Assembly: GCF_023707985.1 (NCBI RefSeq)
Contig: NZ_BRCF01000001.1
Coordinates: 493,967-557,966 of the forward strand
Source: Sporosarcina sp. NCCP-2716
GTDB lineage: Bacteria > Bacillota > Bacilli > Bacillales_A > Planococcaceae
Length of the DNA stretch: 64,000 bases
Reading direction: 5' to 3'
Shown: piece after piece, positions 40,646-49,667 of the stretch
Layout of the letters: the number at the start of each line of letters is the position of its first letter
How positions within the stretch are numbered: the first letter of the stretch is position 1
Made by a program: the position numbers and the translations under genes
The notes under the pieces: generated by a model
What the model saw: the letters and a program-made list of their open reading frames with translations, nothing else
Databases searched by the model: none
What the model was told of the DNA's origin: nothing

Positions 40646-41014
40646 TTGGGTAAAAATCCTGTTGTTCCTTATATTCTGATTTTCGCACTCGGAATCGGAC
40701 TCATTTTCTTCATGTCCCTCTACGGAATTCCACAGCAGAAGGAAATTGCCGGTTCGGATGATGAAGCAACTGAAGAAGGTTCGAAAGAAGAAAGCGGCGG
40801 CAAGTTCGATGCTGAAGCGGTCGCACAGCAGAAGTGTATTACTTGCCATGGTGAAAATCTTGAAGGGAACGTCGGTCCTAGCCTTCACGGTGAAGACAAA
40901 GACAAAGACGCACTTCACGAAATCATCAAGAATGGTAAAGGCGGCATGCCGGGTGGGCTTATCGAAGATGCTCACATCGACGACATGGTCGACTACATTC
41001 TCTCACTGAAATGA
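40646..41014 (+). CDS. cccA: Membrane-anchored cytochrome c550-type protein
   Basis: Single-heme c-type cytochrome facing outward. The 122-residue protein has an N-terminal anchor helix (about 7-27), an acidic Glu/Ser linker (about 35-55), heme motif CITCH near residue 67 and distal Met in GKGGMPGG. Start is the TTG at 40646, 8 bases after AAGGAGG. Position after sigA matches cccA in B. subtilis. Likely carries electrons to a terminal oxidase. Confidence 0.92.
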   Translation: MGKNPVVPYILIFALGIGLIFFMSLYGIPQQKEIAGSDDEATEEGSKEESGGKFDAEAVAQQKCITCHGENLEGNVGPSLHGEDKDKDALHEIIKNGKGGMPGGLIEDAHIDDMVDYILSLK

Positions 41015-41021
41015 TAATGTG

Positions 41022-41064
41022 AAAAGCGGTCAGTATGTGGTTTCCACCTGCTGACTGCTTTTTT
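41022..41064 (+). terminator. Terminator after cccA
   Basis: AAGCGGTCAG...CTGACTGCTT with inner GTGG/CCAC pairing, then TTTTTG. Confidence 0.85.
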
Positions 41065-41153
41065 GTATTCTCCGTGCAGCCTGCCTGACTTTTGCGTTAT
41101 GATGGACAGGAAATGCACGCAGCGGAATGCATGAATGGAAAGGTGGAACAAGC

Positions 41154-41852
41154 ATGAATGCAAAGAACTTATCGGACCGGCTCGCTCAGGTAGCGTCCTA
41201 TGTCGAACAGGATTCCGTACTTGCAGATATAGGCAGTGACCATGCGTACTTGCCCTGCTGGCTCGTACAGAACGGCAGGATCCAGAAAGCGGTGGCAGGG
41301 GAAGTCGTCAAAGGACCGTTCGAATCGGCACGGCGGACCGTGGAAAAGGAAGGGCTGGCAGACCGGATCACCGTGCGCTTCGCAGATGGCCTGCTGGCAG
41401 TCGAACCGGAAGATGGTGTGTCGGTGATCTCCATTGCGGGCATGGGCGGTACATTGATCGCTTCCATCCTGGCAGCTGCACCTGACCGGCTCGAAGGCGT
41501 CACCCGTCTCATCCTGCAGCCGAACCTGCACGCGAAAGCGATCCGGCTGTGGGGAGCGGGCAACGGCTGGCTCGTGAAGGAAGAAGCCATCCTCAAAGAA
41601 GACCGCAAACTGTACGAAGTGCTCGTCCTTGAACGGGGGGAGGCCCGCTATTCAGAGGAAGAACTGCTGATGGGACCGATCCTCATGAAGGAGAAAACGG
41701 ATGCATTCCGCGAAAAATGGGAAGGGGAGCTGAGGGAGCTGACCCGCGTCTGCACGGCGCTCGACGCTTCAACCCCTACCGAAGAAACATTGGAAAAAAG
41801 GCGTCAGCTCGAAGAGACGAAACAACTTATCGAAAGGGTGCTGCAGCAGTGA
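41154..41852 (+). CDS. trmK: tRNA m1A22 methyltransferase TrmK
   Basis: Methylates N1 of A22 in tRNA. The 232-residue product has the motif VLADIGSDHAYLPCWL near residues 21-36, which is the COG2384 SAM-binding signature, SIAGMGGTLI as the catalytic loop, and a C-terminal coiled coil. GAAAGGTGGAACAAGC sets the ATG at 41154. Overlaps nif3 by four bases. Confidence 0.93.
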   Translation: MNAKNLSDRLAQVASYVEQDSVLADIGSDHAYLPCWLVQNGRIQKAVAGEVVKGPFESARRTVEKEGLADRITVRFADGLLAVEPEDGVSVISIAGMGGTLIASILAAAPDRLEGVTRLILQPNLHAKAIRLWGAGNGWLVKEEAILKEDRKLYEVLVLERGEARYSEEELLMGPILMKEKTDAFREKWEGELRELTRVCTALDASTPTEETLEKRRQLEETKQLIERVLQQ

Positions 41853-42655
41853 AACAACCGAACGGTCACGAAATCATCCAATTATTCGAGTCTTGGTCAC
41901 CGAAAAAGCTGGCGATGGAAGGGGACCCTGTCGGACTCCACATCGGGCAGCTTAACCGTCAAGTCGGAAAAGTGCTGGTGACCCTCGACGTGAACGAAGC
42001 GGTCGTCGAAGAAGCGGTCCGGGCAGGGGCGGGTCTGATCATCGCGCATCATCCGCCGCTATTCCGGCCGGTGAAGCATATTTGGACAGACACGCCGCAG
42101 GGCCGGATGATCGGGCTGTGCCTGAAGCATGACATCTCCGTCTATGCCGCACATACGAACCTGGACATAGCTGCAGGGGGAGTCAACGACCTGCTCGCAG
42201 GGAAACTCGGCCTTGCCGATCTCCGCATCCTAGAGAAGACTGCCTCCGGAACGGAAGAGGAAGGTCTCGGCCGGGTCGGGACATTGGAGCCGGCGATGAC
42301 GCTGGAGGAGTTTGCGCTGTATGTCAAGGAGCACCTCGGCGTCCCGATGGTGAGGATGGTCGGCAATTCCTCCCGGAAAATCCGGAAAGTCGGTGTCCTC
42401 GGCGGGGACGGCAACAAGTATATCCACGCGGCGAAACGGGCTGGAGCCGACGTCCTCGTCACGGGGGATCTGTATTATCACGTGGCGCAGGATGCGGAAG
42501 CAATCGATCTGTGCGTCGTCGACCCCGGACATAATGTCGAAAAAGTGATGATTGCAGGCGTGGCGGAAAAAATGACGTCACTCTGCCGGGATGCAAAGTA
42601 TGATGTCGAGTTCCTGCAGTCGGAGATCCGGACGGAGCCGTTCACCTTCATCTGA
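41849..42655 (+). CDS. NIF3-like dinuclear metal protein (YqfO family), no central insert
   Basis: A 268-residue NIF3/DUF34 protein. Metal ligands are seen in LIIAHHPPLFRP, AAHTNLDIAAGGVNDLLA and the late DPGHNVEK. B. subtilis YqfO is about 370 residues because of a PII/CutA-like insert; here the gap between LLAGKLGL and YVKEHLGVPM lacks it. GTG start overlapping the trmK stop. Function of the family is unsettled. Confidence 0.9.
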   Translation: MKQPNGHEIIQLFESWSPKKLAMEGDPVGLHIGQLNRQVGKVLVTLDVNEAVVEEAVRAGAGLIIAHHPPLFRPVKHIWTDTPQGRMIGLCLKHDISVYAAHTNLDIAAGGVNDLLAGKLGLADLRILEKTASGTEEEGLGRVGTLEPAMTLEEFALYVKEHLGVPMVRMVGNSSRKIRKVGVLGGDGNKYIHAAKRAGADVLVTGDLYYHVAQDAEAIDLCVVDPGHNVEKVMIAGVAEKMTSLCRDAKYDVEFLQSEIRTEPFTFI

Positions 42656-42691
42656 TCCCGGCCGGCAGGATACTTCGGTAAACAGGCAGAG

Positions 42692-42746
42692 AAAAGGGCT
42701 GTTCCGCAAAGTCAGCGAGATGACTTTAGCGGGACAGCCCTTTTTG
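42692..42746. terminator. Long bidirectional terminator between nif3 gene and ispH
   Basis: AAAAGGGCTGTTCCGC and GCGGGACAGCCCTTTTT arms with an inner AAAGTCA/TGACTTT stem; about 22 bp of pairing in all. Flanked by A and T runs, so it works for both converging genes. Confidence 0.93.
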
Positions 42747-42747
42747 T

Positions 42748-43719
42748 TCAGACGTAAGGTTCGATCCTGGTGACAGGGGATGGGTTCTTGATTTTTGGAA
42801 GCAGGCGGCTCAGTTCGAATTTCCGTTCCGCCGTATGGGTGGCCGGATCGGCCGGATCAAACTTCGTCAGGAATTCGATCACTTCCCGGACGATGAGTGT
42901 CGGCGTCGAAGCACCGGCAGTGACCGCTACCCGCCCGATCCCTTCGAGCCATTCCAGCTGGATCTCGGATACATCGGAGATCCGGTAGGACGGCGTATTT
43001 GCGATTTCCACGGACACTTGCGTCAGCCTATTGGAGTTGTTGCTCTTCGGATCGCCGACGACGATCAGCAAGTCCGCTTCGCCGGCCTGTTCCGCGACAG
43101 CTTCCTGGCGCACTTGGGTGGCCATGCAGATTTCACGGTGCACTTCGATAGCGGGATATTTCTCTTTCAGCATATCCATCAGGTGGGCGACATCCCACTG
43201 GCTCATCGTCGTCTGGTTCGTGACGAGGAGACGGTCGCTGTGGAGGTCGAGATTCACAATATCCTCAGCGTTTTCCACGAGGTGCACTTTACCCGGTGCC
43301 ACGCCGAGCGCGCCTTCAGGTTCCGGATGGTTCGCTTTGCCGATGTAAATTATTTCGTAACCTTCCGCTGTCTTCTCGCGGATCAGGTCGTGTGTGACGG
43401 TCACATCGGGACACGTGGCATCGATCGACACGAGCCCCTTTTTACGTGCCAGTTCACGGACTTCCGGGGATACCCCGTGCGCCGTGAAGATGACAGTACC
43501 CTTATCGACCTGGTTCAGGATGTCCAGCCGGTCGTTCCCTTCCAGCGTGATGATCCCGTCTTGTTCGAATGCATCCGTCACGTGTTTGTTATGCACAATC
43601 ATACCTAATATATAGATCGGTCTCGGCAGTGTTTCGTCGAGTGCCGCATTTCTCGCGATCACCATTGCATCGACGACCCCGTAACAATAGCCTCTCGGGG
43701 AAATCTTCAATACTTCCAT
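42748..43719 (-). CDS. ispH: 4-hydroxy-3-methylbut-2-enyl diphosphate reductase IspH
   Basis: Last enzyme of the MEP isoprenoid pathway; iron-sulfur protein. The 323 residues include the three cluster cysteines in [22 protein letters not shown] and, later, the [11 protein letters not shown] segment, along with the catalytic THD-type and HPEPEGALG motifs. It has its own promoter directly upstream. ispG, the preceding pathway step, is 6 kb away in this window. Confidence 0.95.
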   Translation of the reverse strand: MEVLKISPRGYCYGVVDAMVIARNAALDETLPRPIYILGMIVHNKHVTDAFEQDGIITLEGNDRLDILNQVDKGTVIFTAHGVSPEVRELARKKGLVSIDATCPDVTVTHDLIREKTAEGYEIIYIGKANHPEPEGALGVAPGKVHLVENAEDIVNLDLHSDRLLVTNQTTMSQWDVAHLMDMLKEKYPAIEVHREICMATQVRQEAVAEQAGEADLLIVVGDPKSNNSNRLTQVSVEIANTPSYRISDVSEIQLEWLEGIGRVAVTAGASTPTLIVREVIEFLTKFDPADPATHTAERKFELSRLLPKIKNPSPVTRIEPYV

Positions 43720-43753
43720 TTTACGCTCACTCCTCTAAAGGGATCTACAGTCC

Positions 43754-43782
43754 ATTATAGCGGAGATGGCGGAAAGGTTCAA
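43754..43782 (-). promoter_or_regulatory. SigA promoter of ispH
   Basis: Reading leftward: TTGAAC (43782-43777), 17 bases, TATAAT (43759-43754). It begins five bases after the end of the neighbouring yqfQ-like gene, so ispH is transcribed separately. Confidence 0.85.
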
Positions 43783-43786
43783 AGTC

Positions 43787-44257
43787 TTAGACCGGCGGCT
43801 GGAACACCTTAGGGACGGATGGTCTCGGCACTCTCGCCGCCGAGGCGGCCGCAGCAGCCGGACTCACAGCAGCGGCAGCGGTCCCTGCAGCTGGTACAGA
43901 AGGAAGCGACTGGAAGCCACGGTACAGTTTCCACATCGCAGGGATGTTCTGGATCATCGGCGCGAACTGCTGGACAATCGGCGCGTATTGCTGCACCGTC
44001 GTCAGGAGGCGGTTGGCTGTTTCCATATACATTTCCGGCTTTGAAGGCCCCGCCTGCCCTGCAGGGGACGCACCTGCCTGCTGCTGCGGCGCACCGAAAC
44101 CGAAGGGGGAGAACGCCTGCAGAGAGGACTGCGGTCCTGACTGCGGCGGCTGCTGCATATAGGGCTGGCTCTGCTGGTAGCCCTGTTGGTACACGGGCGG
44201 CCTCTGCTCCGCATAACGCTGCTGGTTCGCAAACGGATAAAACGATTCGTATCTCAT
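43787..44257 (-). CDS. yqfQ: YqfQ/VrrA-family Gln-rich protein
   Basis: A 156-residue protein with a Gln/Pro/Tyr-rich N-terminal third (YQQGYQQSQPYMQQPPQ), a conserved central helical segment ending in QNIPAMWKLYRGFQSLP and an Ala/Pro-rich tail. Central WKLYRGF and position between ispH and cshB fit YqfQ (VrrA in B. anthracis, whose Gln-rich part varies in repeat number). GAAAGGAGTCTGCT precedes the ATG. Function unknown; no signal peptide. Confidence 0.82.
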   Translation of the reverse strand: MRYESFYPFANQQRYAEQRPPVYQQGYQQSQPYMQQPPQSGPQSSLQAFSPFGFGAPQQQAGASPAGQAGPSKPEMYMETANRLLTTVQQYAPIVQQFAPMIQNIPAMWKLYRGFQSLPSVPAAGTAAAAVSPAAAAASAARVPRPSVPKVFQPPV

Positions 44258-44332
44258 AGCAGACTCCTTTCTGAAGCATACTGTCTTTATACGGTATCTT
44301 ATGCGAAAAAAACGACCGGCGTCACTGTTTCA

Positions 44333-44341
44333 TGCTACAAT
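44333..44341 (+). promoter_or_regulatory. Extended -10 promoter of cshB
   Basis: TGCTACAAT, 25 bases ahead of the cshB start; no clear -35. Confidence 0.5.
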
Positions 44342-44366
44342 GAACGAATGATAGGAGGACACGAAC

Positions 44367-45662
44367 ATGTCTAGATATACTGATTACCAATTCAACCCAT
44401 TTCTTCGGGATGCAATTGAAGAGCTGGGTTTTACAAGTCCCACGCCTATACAAAAAGAAATGATCCCGCTCATCCTGAAAGGGACCAGCGCGATCGGCCA
44501 GGCCCATACCGGCACAGGGAAGTCACACAGTTTCCTGATCCCGATCGTGCAGCGTATCGATACAAAGCAGGACGATGTGCAGGCCGTCATCACGGCACCT
44601 ACGAGGGAACTCGCCATCCAGCTGTTCGATGAGCTGAAAAAGCTTACGGAGAAATCCGAAATCCGGACAAGCCTGCTCATCGGCGGAACCGACAAGAAGC
44701 GTTCCGCGGACAAACTGAAGTCCAATCCCCATCTTGTCGTCGGCACACCGGGACGCATCCGGGATATGGCGGAAAACGGAGCACTTTCCGTCCATACAGC
44801 GCGTATCCTTGTCATCGATGAAGCAGACCTCGCTTTCGACATGGGGTTCATCGAAGACATCGACCAGTTCGCTTCAAAAATGCCGGGTGATCTGGAGATG
44901 TACGTCTTCTCCGCGACGATACCTGAAAAACTGAAGCCGTTCCTTGCGAAGTATATGGACTCGCCCGTGCATATCCAGCTCGGCACCAAAAAACCGCTGA
45001 CGGAAAACATGCACTACTCGCTCGTACCTGTCCGCGGTATGGACCGCAGGAAGAAGCTCGTCCAAGTCATCGGGGCCGTCAATCCGTACTTGGCGATCAT
45101 CTTCACGAATACGAAGCAGAATGCGGACGAACTTGCCGGCTATCTGGCGGCACAGGGCATTAAAACCGGGAAACTGCACGGCGACCTGAACGCACGTGAA
45201 CGCACACGTATGATGAAACAGATCCGCGACCTCGAGTACCAGTTCATCGTCGCGACGGACCTTGCCGCCCGCGGGATCGATATCCCCGGCGTCAGCCACG
45301 TCATCAACTACGAACTACCGGAAGACCTGGAATTCTATATCCACCGAGTCGGAAGGACGGCGCGTGCGGGACTCAAAGGGACAGCTATCACGCTGTTTGA
45401 CCCTTCGGAAGACGATGCGATCGTCAAAATTGAGAAGATGGGCGTTCCGTTCGTCCACGAAGATGTTAAAAACGGGGAATGGGTGCAGCTGAAAGAACGC
45501 CATTCCCGGAAGAACCGCCCGAAAGAACAGGATGACATCGACAAGAAAGCGGCCGCGATGATCAAAAAACCGGCGAAAGTGAAGCCGGGCTACAAGAAAA
45601 AACGCGCGCAGGAAGTCGAACGCTTCAAAAAGCGGGAAAGGAGACTGAACAAGAAGAAATGA
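44367..45662 (+). CDS. cshB: DEAD-box RNA helicase CshB
   Basis: ATP-dependent RNA helicase for cold adaptation and ribosome or mRNA remodelling. The 431 residues have the Q motif ([10 protein letters not shown]), motif [12 protein letters not shown], motif [10 protein letters not shown], motif III SATIPE and motif [12 protein letters not shown], plus a highly basic tail ([11 protein letters not shown]). TAGGAGGACACGAAC precedes the ATG. The stop overlaps nfo. Confidence 0.94.
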   Translation: MSRYTDYQFNPFLRDAIEELGFTSPTPIQKEMIPLILKGTSAIGQAHTGTGKSHSFLIPIVQRIDTKQDDVQAVITAPTRELAIQLFDELKKLTEKSEIRTSLLIGGTDKKRSADKLKSNPHLVVGTPGRIRDMAENGALSVHTARILVIDEADLAFDMGFIEDIDQFASKMPGDLEMYVFSATIPEKLKPFLAKYMDSPVHIQLGTKKPLTENMHYSLVPVRGMDRRKKLVQVIGAVNPYLAIIFTNTKQNADELAGYLAAQGIKTGKLHGDLNARERTRMMKQIRDLEYQFIVATDLAARGIDIPGVSHVINYELPEDLEFYIHRVGRTARAGLKGTAITLFDPSEDDAIVKIEKMGVPFVHEDVKNGEWVQLKERHSRKNRPKEQDDIDKKAAAMIKKPAKVKPGYKKKRAQEVERFKKRERRLNKKK

Positions 45663-46576
45663 GTGAACAGCCTATCCTAATCGGTTCCCACGTATCCATG
45701 AGCGGCAAGGACATGCTGCTCGGCTCAAGTAAAGATGCAGCGGATTTCGGCGCCTCGACCTTCATGATCTATACAGGTGCCCCGCAGAACACGAGACGCA
45801 AGGCGATAGAAGAGCTGAATATCGAAGCAGGCCGCGTCCATATGGAAGCGAATGGTCTGTCGTCGATGGTCGTCCATGCTCCGTATATCATCAATATCGG
45901 CAATACCGTGAAACCGGAGACGTTCCGGCTTGGGGTCGATTTCCTCCAGTCGGAGATCGAGCGGACAGCTGCGCTCGGCGCGGACCAGATCGTCCTGCAC
46001 CCTGGAGCCCATGTCGGTGAAGGTGTTGACAAGGGGATCGCCAAGATCATCGAAGGGCTCGATGAGGCGCTGTCCTCCGATGCAAATGTCCGGATCGCGC
46101 TGGAAACGATGGCCGGCAAAGGGACGGAATGCGGCAGGAGTTTCGAGGAACTTGCGAGGATCTTCGACGGTGTGAAGAACAACGACCGGCTTTCCGTCTG
46201 TTTCGATACGTGCCACGTCCATGACGCCGGCTATGACATCGTCAATGACTTCGAAGGCGTCCTCGAGGAGTTCGATCACTTCATCGGCCGGGAACGGATT
46301 TCGGTCATCCATGTGAACGACAGCAAGAACGTGCGCGGAGCGGGGAAGGACCGTCACGAAAACATCGGATTCGGCCATATCGGCTTCGATCCTCTCCATT
46401 ACATCGTCCATCATCCGTCGTTCGTTGATATCCCGAAAATTCTGGAGACCCCGTTCATCGGGACCGACAAGAAGAACAAGACTGCACCATACAAAGAAGA
46501 AATCAGCATGCTGAAAAGCGGTGAGTTCACGACTGCCCACCGTGATGCGCTGCTCGGTGTGCAGACCGGCGTATAA
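45659..46576 (+). CDS. nfo: Endonuclease IV (AP endonuclease)
   Basis: Cuts DNA at abasic sites in base excision repair. The 305-residue TIM barrel shows zinc-binding segments [33 protein letters not shown] and [20 protein letters not shown] in the expected order. ATGA overlap with cshB shows coupled translation, as with yqfR-yqfS in B. subtilis. Confidence 0.96.
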   Translation: MSEQPILIGSHVSMSGKDMLLGSSKDAADFGASTFMIYTGAPQNTRRKAIEELNIEAGRVHMEANGLSSMVVHAPYIINIGNTVKPETFRLGVDFLQSEIERTAALGADQIVLHPGAHVGEGVDKGIAKIIEGLDEALSSDANVRIALETMAGKGTECGRSFEELARIFDGVKNNDRLSVCFDTCHVHDAGYDIVNDFEGVLEEFDHFIGRERISVIHVNDSKNVRGAGKDRHENIGFGHIGFDPLHYIVHHPSFVDIPKILETPFIGTDKKNKTAPYKEEISMLKSGEFTTAHRDALLGVQTGV

Positions 46577-46586
46577 GGAAACGTGA

Positions 46587-46635
46587 ACAGCAGGACTTTC
46601 CCAGTCAATCCGGGAAAGTCCTGCTGTCTACTTTT
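46587..46635 (+). terminator. Terminator after nfo
   Basis: ACAGCAGGACTTTCCC-AGTCAATCC-GGGAAAGTCCTGCTGT, a perfect 16-bp stem, then CTACTTTTT. Confidence 0.9.
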
Positions 46636-46876
46636 TCATGTTGAGATAATCCTCAAGGATCTGGTAAGTACGGGCTTCTCCGATGACCGCTGACACTTTC
46701 GAAACGAACGTCTCAGGGACCCCTGTCAATATCCAGTGGAAGGACACTTCGTCCAGCAGCGGCCGGAGCTGCCGGATCTCTTCGACTGAAAAGTCCAGCC
46801 CATAACTCCTCGCCAGCATATACATCTCCTCATCAGGCTTTTTCTTCATGTCCAACAGAAATTTCGAATAATCCAT
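46628..46876 (-). CDS. yqfT: DUF2624 protein (YqfT family)
   Basis: An 82-residue helical protein (MDYSKFLLDMKKKPDEEM...) with no membrane segment. Sequence style and location between nfo and the zur region fit YqfT/DUF2624. GGTGGCGCA just before the ATG is the ribosome site. Function unknown. Confidence 0.78.
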   Translation of the reverse strand: MDYSKFLLDMKKKPDEEMYMLARSYGLDFSVEEIRQLRPLLDEVSFHWILTGVPETFVSKVSAVIGEARTYQILEDYLNMKK

Positions 46877-46900
46877 TGCGCCACCTAACTTTCTTTTAAG

Positions 46901-46929
46901 TTGTCAGCCGGAGCCCTGTCATTTATAAT
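46901..46929 (+). promoter_or_regulatory. SigA promoter of znuC-znuB-zur
   Basis: TTGTCA, 17-base spacer, TATAAT. The Zur box starts 10 bases downstream. Confidence 0.85.
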
Positions 46930-46938
46930 CGGTATAGT

Positions 46939-46957
46939 AACCGTAATCATTACTATT
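46939..46957 (+). promoter_or_regulatory. Zur box
   Basis: CCGTAATCATTACTA (46941-46955) matches 12 of 14 specified bases of the Bacillus Zur core TCGTAATNATTACGA, with A and T flanks. It covers the transcription start, so zinc-bound Zur would shut off the operon that encodes it. Confidence 0.85.
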
Positions 46958-46973
46958 TACAAAGGATGGTTGT

Positions 46974-47747
46974 ATGCAGGGAAGTCTCGTGAAGTTAACA
47001 GATGTTTCGTTCAGTTATGGCAGCTCGGCTGTCTTGAAAGATATTACATTCACCGTGAATCCCGGGGAATTCTGGGCACTGATCGGTCCGAACGGTTCCG
47101 GGAAATCGACCCTCATCAAACTGCTTCTCGGCCTGCTGAAACCGAGCAGGGGAACGGTTGAACTGTTCGGTAAGCCGGCGGGGGATCCGGATCGGAAGGA
47201 GCGTATCGGCTACGTCTCCCAGAAATCAGCATCCTTCAACAGCGGCTTTCCGGCAACTGTCCTCGAAGTCGTCAAAAGCGGCCTGACCGTGAAGCGGGGG
47301 CTGTTCAGACGGTTCACCGAGGACGACAGCAAAGCAGCCAGGCGCGCACTTCAGGCAGTCGGTATGGAAGATTTCACGGGCCGCAATATCGGCGAGTTAT
47401 CTGGCGGTCAGCAGCAGCGTGTCTTCATCGCACGGGCGCTCGCTGCGGAACCCGAGCTCCTGATCATGGACGAACCGACAGTCGGCATCGACCAGCAGAA
47501 TTCAGCGTCTTTCTATTCTATGCTCGAGGAGCTGAATCGTGAACACGGAATTGCCATCATTCTCGTCTCCCACGAAATCGATCTGGTGACGGATCTGGCG
47601 TCACATGTCGCGTGCCTGAACCATACGATGCATTTCCATGGCGGTCGCAGGGATTTCGCGAAACTCGGGGACAGGGACCTGTCCAAATGGTACGGGCATC
47701 CGGTACGGCTGATCCACCAGAAAGAAGGGGGTGGAAGTGATGATTGA
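46974..47747 (+). CDS. znuC: Zinc ABC transporter ATP-binding protein
   Basis: ATPase subunit of a metal-family (ZnuABC/MntABC type) importer. The 257 residues show Walker A GPNGSGKST, the ABC signature LSGGQQQRV, Walker B LLIMDEPTVG and the switch His in LVSHEIDLVTDLA; the C-terminus has several His (NHTMHFHGGR). Zinc is chosen as substrate since the gene has a Zur box and ends with zur. No substrate-binding protein is encoded here. Confidence 0.92.
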   Translation: MQGSLVKLTDVSFSYGSSAVLKDITFTVNPGEFWALIGPNGSGKSTLIKLLLGLLKPSRGTVELFGKPAGDPDRKERIGYVSQKSASFNSGFPATVLEVVKSGLTVKRGLFRRFTEDDSKAARRALQAVGMEDFTGRNIGELSGGQQQRVFIARALAAEPELLIMDEPTVGIDQQNSASFYSMLEELNREHGIAIILVSHEIDLVTDLASHVACLNHTMHFHGGRRDFAKLGDRDLSKWYGHPVRLIHQKEGGGSDD

Positions 47748-48603
47748 GGCTCTGTTCTCCTATGATTTCCTCCAGAATGCCTTCTTGTCGGGACTGATCA
47801 TCGGGGTCATCGCACCGATGATCGGGCTGTTCATCGTCGTGCGGCGCCTGGCGCTCATTGCTGATGCGCTGAGCCACGTGTCGCTCGCGGGGATCGCTGG
47901 CAGTCTGTACTTGAGCCAGCAAGTCGTCTTCTTTGCCGGGCTGAATCCGGTCTATCTCGGGATGGCGGCCGCGGTCGGCGGATCCCTTCTCATTGAGCGG
48001 CTGCGCCGGGTCTACCGGAACTTCGAAGAACTGGCGATTCCGATCATCCTGTCGGCGGGAATCGGATTCGGGGCGATTTTCATCTCCCTCGCAAAAGGGT
48101 TCGGCTCCGACCTCGTCGGCTATCTGTTCGGCTCCGTGTCTGCGGTGAGCCGGCAGGATCTGACGGTCGTCGCCGTGCTTGCAGCGGCGGTCCTCGTGTT
48201 CATCTACCTGTTCTACAAGGAACTGTTCACCTTATCGTTCGATACGGATTATTCGCGGGCATCGGGTCTGAATGGCGGATGGATCCAGATCCTCTTCATG
48301 GTGATGACGGCGCTCGTGATCGGTGCGTCGATGCGGATCGTCGGGATCCTGCTCGTCTCCTCGCTCATGACACTGCCAGTCGCTTCGGCGATCCAAGTGG
48401 CAAAGAGTTTCCGGTCGGCGATGGTGCTGTCGGTGATCCTTGGAGAGACATCCGTCATCGCGGGTCTCGTGGCGGCATTCTATTTGGATATTGCACCGGG
48501 CGGGACGATCGTCGTGACGGCAATCCTCATTTTACTTGCCGTGCTTGGCGGAAAACGGCTGCTCGGGCTGCGGCATCCTGAAGCGGAGGAGGAAGCGGCA
48601 TGA
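47740..48603 (+). CDS. znuB: Zinc ABC transporter permease
   Basis: Membrane subunit of the same importer. The 287-residue ABC-3 family protein has about eight membrane helices and the conserved RRLALIADALSHVSLAGIA coupling region near residues 33-51. AAGGGGGTGGAAGTG favours the ATG at 47740, giving an 8-base overlap with znuC. Its stop overlaps zur by four bases. Confidence 0.92.
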   Translation: MIEALFSYDFLQNAFLSGLIIGVIAPMIGLFIVVRRLALIADALSHVSLAGIAGSLYLSQQVVFFAGLNPVYLGMAAAVGGSLLIERLRRVYRNFEELAIPIILSAGIGFGAIFISLAKGFGSDLVGYLFGSVSAVSRQDLTVVAVLAAAVLVFIYLFYKELFTLSFDTDYSRASGLNGGWIQILFMVMTALVIGASMRIVGILLVSSLMTLPVASAIQVAKSFRSAMVLSVILGETSVIAGLVAAFYLDIAPGGTIVVTAILILLAVLGGKRLLGLRHPEAEEEAA

Positions 48604-49010
48604 ATGTGGAGAAAGCATGGACTATTTTGAAAGATCATTCCTTCAAACGGACGAAGAACAGGGAAGCGATCCTGCATTACTTGGCGCAGCAGGACGGATA
48701 TACGGCTGCCATGGATGTGAGCGAGTTCCTGAAACGGGAGAACCCCGGACTGAGCTACGACACGGTCTACCGGAATCTTGCGACGTTCGCAGACCTCGGT
48801 ATCCTCGAAGAGACGGATCTGCACGGGGAGAGACAGTTCCGCATGCATTGTGATCCAGGCGTCCACCATCACCATTTCATCTGCACGGTCTGCGGAAGGA
48901 CGAAGCATATCCCGAGCTGTCCGATGGATCTCCTTGCCGTCGAACTTCCGGGTGTCGAAATCGAAGGGCACAAATTCGAAGTGTACGGTAAGTGCCCGTC
49001 TTGCAAGTGA
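48600..49010 (+). CDS. zur: Zinc uptake regulator Zur (Fur family)
   Basis: Zinc-sensing repressor. The 136-residue protein has the winged helix with RTKNREAILHYL and SYDTVYRNLATFADLGIL, a His-rich sensory segment (VHHHHFICTVCG) and two structural zinc pairs CTVCG and CPSCK. Final gene of the operon carrying the Zur box, so it is self-regulated. Zur is favoured over Fur or PerR by the operon; B. subtilis zur (yqfV) occupies the same place. Confidence 0.93.
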   Translation: MNVEKAWTILKDHSFKRTKNREAILHYLAQQDGYTAAMDVSEFLKRENPGLSYDTVYRNLATFADLGILEETDLHGERQFRMHCDPGVHHHHFICTVCGRTKHIPSCPMDLLAVELPGVEIEGHKFEVYGKCPSCK

Positions 49011-49029
49011 ACTAACGGCCGACCGAAAG

Positions 49030-49080
49030 CTAAAAAGCTGTCCATCCCTATGCAGCATGTAGGGATGGACAGCTTTTTTC
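49030..49080. terminator. Bidirectional terminator between zur and the leftward HAD gene
   Basis: AAAAAGCTGTCCATCCCTA and TAGGGATGGACAGCTTTTTT arms with a seven-base loop (about 49032-49079); A and T runs on opposite sides. Confidence 0.93.
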
Positions 49081-49082
49081 AG

Positions 49083-49667
49083 TTATCGGACGGTGCTTGC
49101 GAAGAAATGTTGTTGGATCCATTCATCCGCTTCTTTCCATGTATGGACGCGGATAACGCCGTCCGGAACTACATCCCGGTTGTACGGCGTGTCGAACAGG
49201 ATGACCGGTATGCCGAGTTCTTCATGGAGGTCGACCGCATTATCATGCTTGTCCTCAAAGAAGACATCCGTGCCGAACCGGCGGGCGGTCTCGATCTTAC
49301 GGTGGCTGCCGATCAACTCGACGTGGTCATACGGGATCTGTTCACGTCGGAACCACTCCAGCGTCGCATCCAATACTTCCGGTCCGCGTGCGGAGATATA
49401 ATACAGCTCCGCCTGTTTCCGCTGCCAGTCTTCAAGGATAAGTTTTGCATATTTCTGGACGGAGGAACCGAGGCAGATCTCCGCCTCGGTTTCCTTATAC
49501 CAATCATGGAAGACATCCGGATCGACATCGAATGCTGCCGTCAGATCGTATTCACGGATGTCATCCAGCACGAGATTGCAGCCGAATTTCCTGTTGATGT
49601 GCGGCAGCAGGGAAGAAGGGGTTGTCACGGTGCCGTCGATGTCGATCCCGAAACGGTACTTCTTCAA
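49083..49667 (-). CDS. yqfW: 5'(3')-deoxyribonucleotidase-like HAD hydrolase (YqfW family)
   Basis: A 194-residue HAD-superfamily phosphatase. The nucleophile motif is [12 protein letters not shown] near residues 6-17, motif II is [10 protein letters not shown], and motif IV is [14 protein letters not shown]. This agrees with the NT5C family, dephosphorylating (deoxy)nucleotides; the substrate is not proven. TTG start overlapping the ispG stop with no separate ribosome site, so it is co-translated with ispG. Confidence 0.85.
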   Translation of the reverse strand: MKKYRFGIDIDGTVTTPSSLLPHINRKFGCNLVLDDIREYDLTAAFDVDPDVFHDWYKETEAEICLGSSVQKYAKLILEDWQRKQAELYYISARGPEVLDATLEWFRREQIPYDHVELIGSHRKIETARRFGTDVFFEDKHDNAVDLHEELGIPVILFDTPYNRDVVPDGVIRVHTWKEADEWIQQHFFASTVR

